In this document: one piece after another, positions 1 to 6,737 of the stretch
Layout: the number at the start of each line of letters is the position of its first letter
Position numbering within the stretch: position 1 is the first letter of the stretch
Origin: JAVXAN01 sp036660495
GTDB taxonomy: Bacteria; Bacillota_I; Bacilli_A; RF39; UBA660
Length of the DNA stretch: 11,448 nucleotides
Direction of reading: 5' to 3'
Assembly: GCA_036660495.1 (NCBI GenBank)
Contig: JAVXAN010000026.1
Location: 1-11,448, forward strand
Translations under genes and position numbers: made by a program
Notes under the pieces: model-generated
Seen by the model: the letters and a program-made list of their open reading frames with translations, nothing else
Databases searched by the model: none
What the model was told of the DNA's origin: nothing

Positions 1-447
1 ATCATCATACCTAAATACCGATAATTTACCATTAGTTTCTAAAAGAGCATATTCTACTTCTTCAATCGATCTAGCATCTTTTTCTCGTAACTGTAAAAGT
101 AAATCGTCTAATGAGTACCGCTGCTCTACCATGTTTTTAAAATTAATAATACCTTTTTTAATAATCATGGTTGGCTTTCCATCAATCATTCTCCTAAATT
201 TACTACTTTTTATTGAAACTTTAGAAATTATTATTTGTAATACTACTAAAATAATAATTGGAAGTGTATGAATAATTAGGTTAGTATTATGTTCTATTCC
301 CATTGCAACTAGTTCAGCAATTAAAATAAATACAACTAAATCAAACGTCCCTAATTGTCCTACTTCTCTTTTGCCCATTAGTCTAAATATAACTGCCACC
401 ATTATATAAAAAAATAAAGTTTTAATAATTATTGTAAAAATCTCCAT
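1..447 (-). CDS. DUF421 family membrane protein (YrbG/YetF-like), 3' end missing
   Basis: The frame is open from an ATG at 447 to the window edge: 149 residues, with the C-terminus outside. The N-terminal part has hydrophobic helices at about residues 3-22, 33-50 and 55-75. The segment RLMGKREVGQLGTFDL after the first helix is the hallmark of the DUF421 family. After the membrane part comes the typical cytosolic domain, with DGKPTMIIKKG, a YSLDDLLLQLR segment and VEYALLETNGKLSVF near the cut. Start choice is supported by GGTGAT about 7 bases upstream. The molecular role of DUF421 proteins is poorly defined; some Bacillus members are linked to spores or stress. In B. subtilis the relative YrbG lies beside yrzE downstream of tgt, as here, so this is conserved neighbourhood. 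Family call is firm, function unknown. Confidence 0.88.
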   Translation of the reverse strand, partial: MEIFTIIIKTLFFYIMVAVIFRLMGKREVGQLGTFDLVVFILIAELVAMGIEHNTNLIIHTLPIIILVVLQIIISKVSIKSSKFRRMIDGKPTMIIKKGIINFKNMVEQRYSLDDLLLQLREKDARSIEEVEYALLETNGKLSVFRYDD

Positions 448-462
448 TTTATCACCATTGTT

Positions 463-493
463 ATTATGGTTATTCATATTTTTAATATACAAT
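463..493. promoter_or_regulatory. Weak divergent promoter region
   Basis: The 63-bp gap between the two divergent membrane-protein genes must hold promoters for both. For the minus strand, TTGTAT (492-487) and CATAAT (468-463) are 18 bases apart. For the plus strand, TACAAT (488-493) has only a poor -35 (TTATGG, 464-469, spacer 18). Both are weak matches in an A+T-rich gap, so this is inference from position. Confidence 0.3.
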
Positions 494-510
494 AATATAT
501 TTAATTAGAG

Positions 511-882
511 GTGATTATTATAAAAAAATACTTTATATCAATTTCTTTAACAATCATATCAATTTTAATTACAACTTTATTTATTAGCATATTTTATTAT
601 TTTAATTTATTAAATAATAAAACTACAACCATTTTATTATATTTGTTTAGTAGCGTTTCAATATTTATTGGAGCGTTGTATTTAGGCAAGAACACAAATA
701 ATAAAGGATACTTATCTGGCATTAAATTATTTTTGATAATATTTACAATTATGTTTTTCTTATCATTGATTTTTAAAATTAATTACAGTATTCAAACATT
801 GATATATTACTTTATATTATTAACATTTAGCACTTTGGGTTCCACAATTGGAATAAACTATAAAAAAGAAGCAACCGACTAG
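511..882 (+). CDS. YrzE-like TIGR04086 family membrane protein
   Basis: A 123-residue, very hydrophobic protein with four predicted membrane helices (about 8-30, 38-58, 68-88, 95-118). The LGKNTNNKGYLSG loop between helices 2 and 3 and the terminal GSTIGIN fit the TIGR04086 family of small four-helix proteins, which includes B. subtilis YrzE; no biochemical role is established. The neighbours agree: YrzE lies between tgt and the DUF421 gene yrbG in B. subtilis. Here it is on the opposite strand, convergent with tgt, and the two stop codons overlap at 879-882. The start is uncertain. GTG at 511 is itself part of the only Shine-Dalgarno-like string, GAGGTGAT (507-514). By spacing, the initiator should be ATT (517) or ATA (520, followed by AAA AAA), suggesting a rare start codon or a decayed ATG. 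Confidence 0.75.
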   Translation: MIIIKKYFISISLTIISILITTLFISIFYYFNLLNNKTTTILLYLFSSVSIFIGALYLGKNTNNKGYLSGIKLFLIIFTIMFFLSLIFKINYSIQTLIYYFILLTFSTLGSTIGINYKKEATD

Positions 883-898
883 CGGCTGCTTTTATAGT
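857..898. terminator. Bidirectional terminator at convergent tgt / yrzE-like ends
   Basis: An inverted repeat pairs AGCAACCG (870-877) with CGGCTGCT (883-890) across a 5-base loop with one mismatch, and an outer ACTATAAAA/TTTTATAGT continuation lengthens it. Both sides are A/T runs, so it can end transcripts from either direction. It lies on the overlapping stop codons (CTAG, 879-882) of the two convergent genes. Confidence 0.75.
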
Positions 899-2000
899 TT
901 TCTAAGAAACTTTTTTTATACTCTTCAAACTTGTCTTCTTTAATAGCTTTTCTTATTTCTTCAGTAAGCCTAATTAAAAACCTAATGTTATGAATAGAAA
1001 GGAGCCTTCCTCCTAAAACTTCACCAGCTATTAATAAATGTCTTACATATGCTTTAGTAAAATTTTTACACGTATAACAATCACAATTTTCCTCAACCGC
1101 TGAAAAACACATTTTATATTTAGCGTTCTTAAGGTTTATTTTACCAGTTCTAGTAAATGCGTTTCCATGTCTTGCTAACCTCGTTGGGAGAACGCAATCA
1201 AACATATCGATACCTCTTGATACACCCTCAATAATATCAACAGGATCTCCCACTCCCATTAAATACCTTGGTTTGTTTTCAGGTAAATATTTAGTAGCAT
1301 AACTTATCATATTATACATAATGTCTTTTGGCTCTCCAACACTTGTCCCACCAACTGAATAACCATCAAAACCCATTTCAACAGTCTTTAATGCACTTTC
1401 TTTTCTAAGATCTTCATATTCGCCACCTTGAACAATTCCAAATAAAGACTGGTTCTCATTATTAAAGACCTCTTTACCTCTTTTTGCCCATCGAAGTGTT
1501 CTTCGCATGCTGTTTTCAATATAGTTTCTTGCTGCTGGGTATGGAGCACATTCATCAAAACTCATCGCAATGTCAGAGCTAAGCTTGTTTTGAATTTCAA
1601 TTGATTTTTCTGGAGTTAAAAATAGCTTAGAGCCATCAATATGACTTTTAAACCATACTCCTTCTTCCGTTATGTCCTTAGGCTTAGCCAAAGAAAACAC
1701 TTGAAACCCACCAGAATCAGTAAGCGTTGGCCCATCATAATTCATAAACTTGTTAAGTCCTCCAGCCGCATTAATAACTTCTTCACCAGGCCTTAACCAT
1801 AAATGATATGTATTTGATAAAACAACCGCACTGCCTACTTCTTTTAACTCCTCTGGCGTTAAGGTTTTAACATTTGCAAGCGTACCTACCGGCATAAACA
1901 TTGGTGTATCAAAAGTTCCATGGTTAGTTTTTAGTTTACCTAACCTTACTTTTTTATTATTCTTATTATTTTTAATTAATTCATAAGATATTTTACTCAC
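879..2000 (-). CDS. tgt: Queuine/preQ1 tRNA-ribosyltransferase (TGT)
   Basis: Exchanges guanine at wobble position 34 of GUN-anticodon tRNAs (Asp, Asn, His, Tyr) for the queuosine precursor preQ1. The 373 residues are full length for the bacterial family. Visible motifs: DSGGFQVFSL with D95 and FDEC with D149 (base recognition and catalysis), GIVQGG at 188-193, MFDCVLPTR with nucleophile D268, and a zinc site C306-x-C308-xx-C311 with H337. The start is GTG at 2000, which overlaps the upstream 76-aa gene by four bases (GTGA) and has AGGTGA about 6 bases upstream. It is the last gene of the queA operon and acts one step before QueA. No other queuosine gene is visible, so preQ1 may be imported or made elsewhere. 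Confidence 0.97.
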   Translation of the reverse strand: MSKISYELIKNNKNNKKVRLGKLKTNHGTFDTPMFMPVGTLANVKTLTPEELKEVGSAVVLSNTYHLWLRPGEEVINAAGGLNKFMNYDGPTLTDSGGFQVFSLAKPKDITEEGVWFKSHIDGSKLFLTPEKSIEIQNKLSSDIAMSFDECAPYPAARNYIENSMRRTLRWAKRGKEVFNNENQSLFGIVQGGEYEDLRKESALKTVEMGFDGYSVGGTSVGEPKDIMYNMISYATKYLPENKPRYLMGVGDPVDIIEGVSRGIDMFDCVLPTRLARHGNAFTRTGKINLKNAKYKMCFSAVEENCDCYTCKNFTKAYVRHLLIAGEVLGGRLLSIHNIRFLIRLTEEIRKAIKEDKFEEYKKSFLENYKSSR

Positions 2001-2227
2001 TTCTTCACCTTTTTAAAATTCAACTGCTTTTGTTGTCTTTCTAAAAGAGCAGTAACTGCATTAAGCTTATTAATTTCAAGCAATAATTCTTCATCAATAT
2101 TGCAAGTTAATAATGCTTCTACTACCGATAAATTAATTTTTATAACTTTATCTATTTCATTGGCATCAAGATAATTCACACCTGTTTCATCTCTTAATTT
2201 TAATAATTTTTTTCTATCTCCTATCAT
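1997..2227 (-). CDS. Unrecognised 76-aa protein between queA and tgt
   Basis: I do not recognise this family. It is a short, charged, probably all-helical protein with leucine-rich stretches (about residues 30-66), one cysteine (C42), a lysine-rich C-terminus and no signal peptide or membrane helix, so it should be cytosolic. It looks genuinely expressed: ATG start with a near-perfect Shine-Dalgarno (TAGGAGGT) overlapping the queA stop codon, an 8-base gap to queA, and a 4-base GTGA overlap with tgt, the pattern of translational coupling. In B. subtilis queA and tgt are adjacent with no such gene. It could serve tRNA modification or simply ride in the operon; the sequence does not decide. Confidence 0.8.
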   Translation of the reverse strand: MIGDRKKLLKLRDETGVNYLDANEIDKVIKINLSVVEALLTCNIDEELLLEINKLNAVTALLERQQKQLNFKKVKK

Positions 2228-2235
2228 AAAACCTC

Positions 2236-3258
2236 CTATTTAATAAACATGCAATCACCAAATGAGAAAAAGCGATATTTTTCATCAACAGCATGCTTAT
2301 AAGCATTTAATATATTTTCTTTACCTGCTAAAGCGCTTATTAACATTATTAATGTTGACTTTGGTAAATGAAAGTTAGTTAATAACGCGTCTATACCATT
2401 AAAGTTATAACCAGGATAAATGAATATGTTAGTAAAACCACTTTCTTTTTTAAATAAACCATTTGAATCAACAATTGATTCTAAAGTCCTAGTTGTGGTC
2501 GTTCCAACTGCAATAATTCTTTTTTTATTACTTCTTGTTTCATTAAGTAAATTTGCTACTTCTTCCGTCATTTCATAGTATTCTTCATGCATAACATGCT
2601 TAGTAACATCTGCCACTGATACTGGACGAAAAGTTCCTAAACCAACGTGTAAAGTAATAAAAACAACGTTTACTCCTTTGTTTTTTATTTTTTCTAAATA
2701 TTCATTAGTAAAATGTAACCCTGCCGTAGGTGCTGCCGCACTACCAACGGTTTTTGCATAAACCGTTTGATAACGATTTTGATCATCTAATTTTTTATAT
2801 ATATAAGGAGGAAGTGGCATTTCTCCTAATTCATCAAGAATCTCAAAAAAAATCCCACGGTATATAAATTTAAACTCCCTAAGTCCATTATCTGCACACT
2901 TTACGCATACTGCTTTTAGTTTGTCTGAAAAAGCAATAATTGTTCCTTCTTTAATCCTTTTAGCGGGTTTAGAAAGGCATTCCCAAGTATCAAAGCCTAA
3001 TTCTCTTAACATTAAAACTTCAATAACTGCTCCAGTTTCATTCTTAGTTCCAATTAATCTTGCCGGAAGAACTTTAGTATTATTAAGCACAAGCGTATCA
3101 CCTTTTTCTAAATAATTAATAAAATCAGTAAAACCCTTATCCTCATACTTACCAGTGCTTTTATCAAGGACTAACATTCTTGATTTAGTTCGGTCCTTAA
3201 GCGGTGTTTGAGCGATTAATTCTTCTGGTAATTCATAATTAAAATCATCAGTTTTCAT
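2236..3258 (-). CDS. queA: S-adenosylmethionine:tRNA ribosyltransferase-isomerase
   Basis: QueA transfers and isomerises the ribosyl part of S-adenosylmethionine onto the 7-aminomethyl-7-deazaguanine that TGT places in tRNA, giving epoxyqueuosine. The 340 residues match the family length. Conserved stretches run in order: YELPEELIAQTP (8-19), LVLNNTKVLPARL (56-68), VYAKTVGSAAAPTAGLHFT (166-184), LHVGLGTFRPV (203-213), VGTTTTRTLES (251-261), LLTNFHLPKSTLIMLISAL (292-310) and the terminal RFFSFGD. The ATG start has GGGAG about 9 bases upstream. It is the first gene of a three-gene transcript with the 76-aa gene and tgt, with its own promoter just upstream. The final epoxyqueuosine reductase (QueG or QueH) is not in the window. 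Confidence 0.97.
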   Translation of the reverse strand: MKTDDFNYELPEELIAQTPLKDRTKSRMLVLDKSTGKYEDKGFTDFINYLEKGDTLVLNNTKVLPARLIGTKNETGAVIEVLMLRELGFDTWECLSKPAKRIKEGTIIAFSDKLKAVCVKCADNGLREFKFIYRGIFFEILDELGEMPLPPYIYKKLDDQNRYQTVYAKTVGSAAAPTAGLHFTNEYLEKIKNKGVNVVFITLHVGLGTFRPVSVADVTKHVMHEEYYEMTEEVANLLNETRSNKKRIIAVGTTTTRTLESIVDSNGLFKKESGFTNIFIYPGYNFNGIDALLTNFHLPKSTLIMLISALAGKENILNAYKHAVDEKYRFFSFGDCMFIK

Positions 3259-3287
3259 GATTAATTTCTCCCTTCAAATAAGACAAT

Positions 3288-3316
3288 AGTATATCATAAA
3301 AGTAGGTTTTTGTCAC
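3288..3316 (-). promoter_or_regulatory. Sigma-A-type promoter of queA operon
   Basis: Read on the minus strand: -35 GTGACA (3316-3311), a 17-base spacer and -10 TATACT (3293-3288), about 30 bases upstream of the queA start codon. The -35 overlaps the ruvB stop codon, so queA can be transcribed independently of the SOS-type ruvAB promoter while still receiving read-through, since no terminator separates them. Confidence 0.7.
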
Positions 3317-4314
3317 TCTTGTTTTTCACTATCAATATTTAAATGCAAATAAGCTTTTTTAGTTACTACCCTTCCCCTTGGAGTCCTTTTTAAATAGCCA
3401 ATTTGTAATAAATAAGGTTCACAAACATCTTCAATGGTAGATACTTCTTCACCAATAGAAGCAGCAACAGCCTCAACCCCAACTGGCCCCCCATTAAATT
3501 TATATATTATTGTTTTTAAAAGTTCATAGTCAACTTCGTCTAGTCCTAATTTATCTACTTTTAGAGAATCCAAAGCTGAAGTAGTAATTTCAACATCTAT
3601 TTTACCGTTACCTTTTACTAAAGCAAAATCACTAACCCTTTTAAGTAACCGATTAGCAATACGAGGTGTTCTTCTACACCTATTTGAAAGTTCTTTAGCA
3701 GCATCATTTGTTATTTCTAAATTAAGTACCCTACTGCTTCTTTTTATTATTTGGTTAATCTCTTCTTCAGTATAATAATTAAGCTTAGAAACAATTCCAA
3801 AACGGTCTCTAAGTGGTGATGATAAATCTCCAGCTCTTGTTGTTGCTCCTATTAAAGTAAACTTTGGTAAATCTATTTTTAAACTACGGTTACTACCATC
3901 AGATCCAACAATTAAATCTAACGTAAAATCTTCCATTGCAGAATATAAAATTTCTTCAACAAACCTTGGCATTCTATGAATCTCATCAATAAACAGCACA
4001 TCATTTTCTTCCAAAGAAGATAAAATTGCTGCTAAATCACCACTTTTTTCAATCGTTGGTCCAGAAGCTGTTTTTATATTCACCCCAAGTTCATTAGCTA
4101 TAACATATGATAACGTCGTTTTACCAAGTCCTGGTGGGCCATATAAAAGAACGTGATCAAGAACGTCTTTCCTTATTTTTGAAGCTTCTATAAACACTCT
4201 AAGATTTTCTTTAATATCTTTTTGTCCTATGTATTCATTAAGTGTTTGTGGTCTTATTGAAGATTCAAAATTATCTTCTTTTAACTTACTTGAAGTAATT
4301 ATTCTTTCATCCAT
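3313..4314 (-). CDS. ruvB: Holliday junction branch migration ATPase RuvB
   Basis: RuvB forms hexameric AAA+ rings that pump DNA through Holliday junctions held by RuvA. The 333 residues are the usual length. Visible: Walker A GPPGLGKTT (59-67), Walker B LFIDEIHRM (107-115), sensor 1 GATTRAG (156-162), arginine-finger segment SPLRDRFG (166-173), sensor 2 region RTPRIANRLL (215-224), and a C-terminal winged helix ending in GYLKRTPRGRVVT. The ATG start has AAGGAG overlapping the ruvA stop, with a 9-base gap, so the two genes are co-transcribed and probably coupled. The stop is TGA, showing standard code use. Regulation follows the promoter and SOS box upstream of ruvA. Confidence 0.98.
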   Translation of the reverse strand: MDERIITSSKLKEDNFESSIRPQTLNEYIGQKDIKENLRVFIEASKIRKDVLDHVLLYGPPGLGKTTLSYVIANELGVNIKTASGPTIEKSGDLAAILSSLEENDVLFIDEIHRMPRFVEEILYSAMEDFTLDLIVGSDGSNRSLKIDLPKFTLIGATTRAGDLSSPLRDRFGIVSKLNYYTEEEINQIIKRSSRVLNLEITNDAAKELSNRCRRTPRIANRLLKRVSDFALVKGNGKIDVEITTSALDSLKVDKLGLDEVDYELLKTIIYKFNGGPVGVEAVAASIGEEVSTIEDVCEPYLLQIGYLKRTPRGRVVTKKAYLHLNIDSEKQE

Positions 4315-4323
4315 GTTAACTCC

Positions 4324-4875
4324 TTATTTTATCATTAATTTCAAAGCTTCTTTTACTTGAACCTCAAGGGGTTTTGATACGTCTATTTTTTCAACAACCC
4401 TTTTTATATCAGCTGGCTTATATCCTAGCGATTTTAATGTTTCTATTAAATCACTGTTTGATGAAGAGTTTATTTTACCGTTTTCAACTAACTTACCCTT
4501 TAAATCAAGGATTATTTGTCTAGCCACTTTGTCTCCTACCTTAGGAAATTTCTTTAAATAATTAACATCACCAGTTTCAATTGCCATATTTATTTCATCT
4601 TTTGACGTTGCTGCTAAAATAGGAAGAGCCATCTTAGGGCCTAAACCTTTTACGCTTATAAGTTTTAAAAACAATTTTTTATCTGCTAAAGACTTAAAAC
4701 CATACAAAGTGTTTTCTTCTTCTCTAACGTGTTGATATAAAAATATACATGTATCCATTTTTTCTATGTAAGAATATGGATTTGGCACATAAATCATATA
4801 ACCAATACCATTGTTTTCTAAAACTATACTATTTACATCAATGATTTCTACCTTACCTTTTATATATGAATACAT
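4324..4875 (-). CDS. ruvA: Holliday junction DNA helicase subunit RuvA
   Basis: RuvA tetramers bind four-way junctions and load RuvB. The N-terminal OB-fold starts MYSYIKGKVE and includes NGIGYMIYVPNPYSY. Two helix-hairpin-helix motifs follow, around ISVKGLGPKMALPI (93-106) and FPKVGDKVARQIILDLKG (109-126). After a short Ser/Asn linker comes the RuvB-contacting domain III (about 138-183). At 183 residues it is somewhat shorter than the roughly 200-residue B. subtilis and E. coli proteins; the linker accounts for this and all three domains are present. Start: ATG with AAGGAGTGAT upstream. It is the first gene of ruvAB, under a promoter carrying a LexA-type box. Confidence 0.97.
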   Translation of the reverse strand: MYSYIKGKVEIIDVNSIVLENNGIGYMIYVPNPYSYIEKMDTCIFLYQHVREEENTLYGFKSLADKKLFLKLISVKGLGPKMALPILAATSKDEINMAIETGDVNYLKKFPKVGDKVARQIILDLKGKLVENGKINSSSNSDLIETLKSLGYKPADIKRVVEKIDVSKPLEVQVKEALKLMIK

Positions 4876-4900
4876 TTATATCACTCCTTATATATTTTCT

Positions 4901-4929
4901 ATTTTAACACGAACAATTGTTTTTGTAAA
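4901..4929 (-). promoter_or_regulatory. Promoter of ruvAB
   Basis: Minus strand: -35 TTTACA (4929-4924), 17-base spacer, -10 TAAAAT (4906-4901), about 25 bases upstream of the ruvA start codon. Spacing is ideal, and the spacer is occupied by the SOS box listed separately. Confidence 0.75.
4910..4923. promoter_or_regulatory. LexA/DinR SOS box in ruvA promoter
   Basis: CGAACAATTGTTTT (4910-4923, plus-strand reading) matches the Gram-positive LexA consensus CGAACRNRYGTTYC at 12 of 14 positions and is a near palindrome (GAACAATTGTTT). It fills most of the spacer between -35 and -10 of the ruvAB promoter, where a bound repressor would block RNA polymerase. B. subtilis ruvAB is a known SOS operon, so motif, location and gene function agree. 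Confidence 0.75.
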
Positions 4930-4988
4930 CATCCCTAATATTAATATTATCTATTAGCTAAATAAACACGCTAAATATCCGCATAAAA

Positions 4989-5660
4989 TTATTTTACGTT
5001 TTTAACTAAATTATATATTTCATTATTTATTTCTTTTATTTCGCGCATTTCATTTTGATTATTACAAACAACTTTATCCCACCCTAAATAATCTGCAACA
5101 AAAATAGCGTTATCATAAACTTTTTTCATAAACACTTCATTGTTTTCGTGAATATCATTATCAACACCATCATTACTTATTCGTAAGCTTCGCATTTTTG
5201 TAACTAAATCAAATGGTGCATATAAAAAAACAACTTTATCAGGCTTTTTAATGCCTATTTTTTTATATTCAAAATCAATCACATAATCAATAAATTTTTT
5301 CTTTTCTTCATCAGTTTCAATTAACGCTGATTGATATATTAAACTAGAAGTAGTATACCTATCCAATAAAATAATAGAACCACTCTCATAAGCTTTTTTT
5401 AATTTTTTCTGCCAAGTTATCCCACGGTCGTTAGCATATAAACTATTTATAAAATATGGTGATAAAGACTCAGGTAATCCATATTCACCCTTTAAATACT
5501 GTTCAACAGGCACCCCCTGATAGGTACCATATGATGGAAAATGATGCGTTATAACTGTTTGACCATCTTCTATTAATTTTTTAGATAACATTTCATATTG
5601 CGTTGTTTTACCAATTCCATCACAAGCACCTTCTATAACTATTAATTTACCTTTTTTCAT
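4989..5660 (-). CDS. tmk: Thymidylate (dTMP) kinase family protein
   Basis: Phosphorylates dTMP to dTDP with ATP in dTTP synthesis. The 223 residues fit the family. Motifs: P-loop EGACDGIGKTTQ (10-21), FPSYGTYQG (41-49), YANDRG (75-80, the ADR-type motif), LLDRYTTSSLIYQ (98-110) with the DRY dTMP-site motif, and a lid region R157-R160 followed by DIHENN (169-174), resembling the usual R...DxxE lid. The P-loop is odd: common family members read EGxDGxGKTTQ, while this has one extra residue (A-C before D14). It stands alone with its own promoter and good Shine-Dalgarno (GGAGGAT), not in the recR-tmk-holB cluster often seen, so it could be a second paralogue or another deoxynucleotide kinase of the same fold. 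Confidence 0.85.
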   Translation of the reverse strand: MKKGKLIVIEGACDGIGKTTQYEMLSKKLIEDGQTVITHHFPSYGTYQGVPVEQYLKGEYGLPESLSPYFINSLYANDRGITWQKKLKKAYESGSIILLDRYTTSSLIYQSALIETDEEKKKFIDYVIDFEYKKIGIKKPDKVVFLYAPFDLVTKMRSLRISNDGVDNDIHENNEVFMKKVYDNAIFVADYLGWDKVVCNNQNEMREIKEINNEIYNLVKNVK

Positions 5661-5691
5661 TAATAATCCTCCATTTATGTTTCTATTTTAC

Positions 5692-5720
5692 ATTGTATCA
5701 AATTGATCATAAAAGGTCTA
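5692..5720 (-). promoter_or_regulatory. Promoter of thymidylate kinase gene
   Basis: Minus strand: -35 TAGACC (5720-5715, 4 of 6 consensus bases), 17-base spacer, -10 TACAAT (5697-5692). It sits between the upstream terminator and the kinase start codon, so the gene has its own transcript. Confidence 0.55.
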
Positions 5721-5763
5721 TAATAAAAAACGTTGTCATGTATAAAAACAACGTTTTTTATTA
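5721..5763. terminator. Strong terminator after the 220-aa gene
   Basis: A perfect 16-bp inverted repeat: the arms 5721-5736 and 5748-5763 surround an 11-base loop. The arms contain AAAAAACGTTGT / ACAACGTTTTTT, so each strand ends in a T run. The minus-strand arm begins in the TAA stop (5763-5761) of the 220-aa gene. It insulates that gene from the kinase gene downstream. Confidence 0.85.
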
Positions 5764-6423
5764 TTTCAAAATTAATGTTGGTGATGTTGCAATTTTATCA
5801 ATATTTAAACCATATCCTTCGTCTAGAGACATTTCCCTTAAAGGAATATTCAATTTAGCTTTTTTCATAGCAGTAGAAATTAAAATAATATAATTATATT
5901 TAATAATCAATTTTTCTAATTTTAACCTGTTTAACGTTTTTGTACTATTTGTTATCTCTTTAATATAATTTATCAGCCTAATATCAACTGATTTAAATTT
6001 ATCACTTGTGATTATATTTTCTGCTACAAATTCATTACCATAATGATTAGTAATTCTACGTGCATTAATACTACTATCAATTGAAAAATCAACAAGTTCT
6101 GATGAGGGATAATATTCATCTTCATCATTATATAAGTCTGTTAATCCATAAACGGCTAAAGATATTCCACTATTTCCATTAATGTGTGAATCAATGTCAT
6201 CCATTAAAGCTAAAGAAGCATCAGAATATGATGTTATTTTATTTTTATTTAATTCTTGCATTGATAAAATACCATGCTCAAGTACCGATGGAACAAGTTT
6301 ATAGCTAGTATTATGATGAAATTTAGCGTTATTAACAGTTATTGATTTTCCCATAAAATCACTTAAATTATCGCTAATGTATTCTAATACATGTTTTTCT
6401 TCTAATAAAGTCTTAATTTTCAT
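5761..6423 (-). CDS. Unrecognised 220-aa protein, possible ADP-ribosyltransferase fold
   Basis: No confident family. It is soluble, acidic in the middle (DLYNDEDEYY, 96-105), without signal peptide or membrane helix. Two segments recall the ADP-ribosyltransferase fold shared by DarT, Tpt1/KptA and ART toxins: H-x-T-S at residues 37-40 followed by LVPSVLEHGILS (43-54), like the NAD-binding His motif and its helix leading to a Gly, and GNEFVAENIITSDKF (129-143), where E131 is placed like the catalytic Glu in the last core strand. This is motif reading only. The start is ATG with AGGGGGAAT upstream. It is a single-gene transcript with a good promoter and a strong terminator. No partner antitoxin gene is adjacent, though the far side holds transposon debris. 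It may instead be an unrelated lineage-specific protein. Confidence 0.7.
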   Translation of the reverse strand: MKIKTLLEEKHVLEYISDNLSDFMGKSITVNNAKFHHNTSYKLVPSVLEHGILSMQELNKNKITSYSDASLALMDDIDSHINGNSGISLAVYGLTDLYNDEDEYYPSSELVDFSIDSSINARRITNHYGNEFVAENIITSDKFKSVDIRLINYIKEITNSTKTLNRLKLEKLIIKYNYIILISTAMKKAKLNIPLREMSLDEGYGLNIDKIATSPTLILK

Positions 6424-6492
6424 AATTATTCCCCCTGGGTTTTATTGATTGATTTTTATGAATTCAACATGATGCAATCACTAAATTCGTCT

Positions 6493-6521
6493 ATTTTAGC
6501 ACATAATCTTCATATTTGCAA
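6493..6521 (-). promoter_or_regulatory. Promoter of the 220-aa gene
   Basis: Minus strand: -35 TTGCAA (6521-6516), exactly 17 bases, -10 TAAAAT (6498-6493), about 70 bases upstream of the start codon. This is one of the best sigma-A matches in the window. Confidence 0.7.
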
Positions 6522-6558
6522 ATATATATAATAGCTGATTGTGTATAATGGTTTGAAG

Positions 6559-6737
6559 ATGGTATACAAAAAGGAAAAAATTGAAAGGATGAAAGATTGA
6601 AAACCATTAACCTTTTAACAAATAAAAATTATTTCAAACAAAATATCTCATAATTATAAATTAAAAGAAATAGCGGAAACATAGGATTTGATCCGACAAG
6701 CATTTCAAAAGAAGTAAAAAGATTATCATGTTTGTGA
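6559..6737 (+). pseudogene. IS30-type transposase N-terminal remnant
   Basis: Reading from ATG 6559 gives a frame with nonsense codons at 6598 (TGA) and 6616 (TAA) that continues as YKLKEIAE up to about 6677. After a one-base shift the other frame gives IGFDPTSISKEVKR (6681-6722). Restoring one A in the run after GCGGAAA joins them into LKEIAEN-IGFDPTSISKEVKR, the helix-turn-helix typical of the IS30 transposase N-terminus (compare FKEIAKELGKDPSTISKEIKR-like sequences in the family). Only this DNA-binding end survives; the DDE catalytic domain is absent and the frame ends at TGA 6735. No terminal inverted repeats were recognised. It is a dead transposon fragment lying between two minus-strand genes. 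Confidence 0.65.

Noticed and set aside
2921..3115. 64-codon open frame on the plus strand inside queA
   Set aside because: Antisense shadow of strongly conserved queA coding sequence; no ribosome binding site or family signal.
5693..5893. 66-codon plus-strand open frame across the 5721-5763 terminator
   Set aside because: It overlaps a perfect terminator hairpin and the 3' end of the 220-aa minus-strand gene; no convincing start signal.
6540..6549. Plus-strand TATAAT at 6544-6549 as an active promoter
   Set aside because: No -35 at a suitable distance and not a true TGn extension; downstream there is only the dead transposase fragment.
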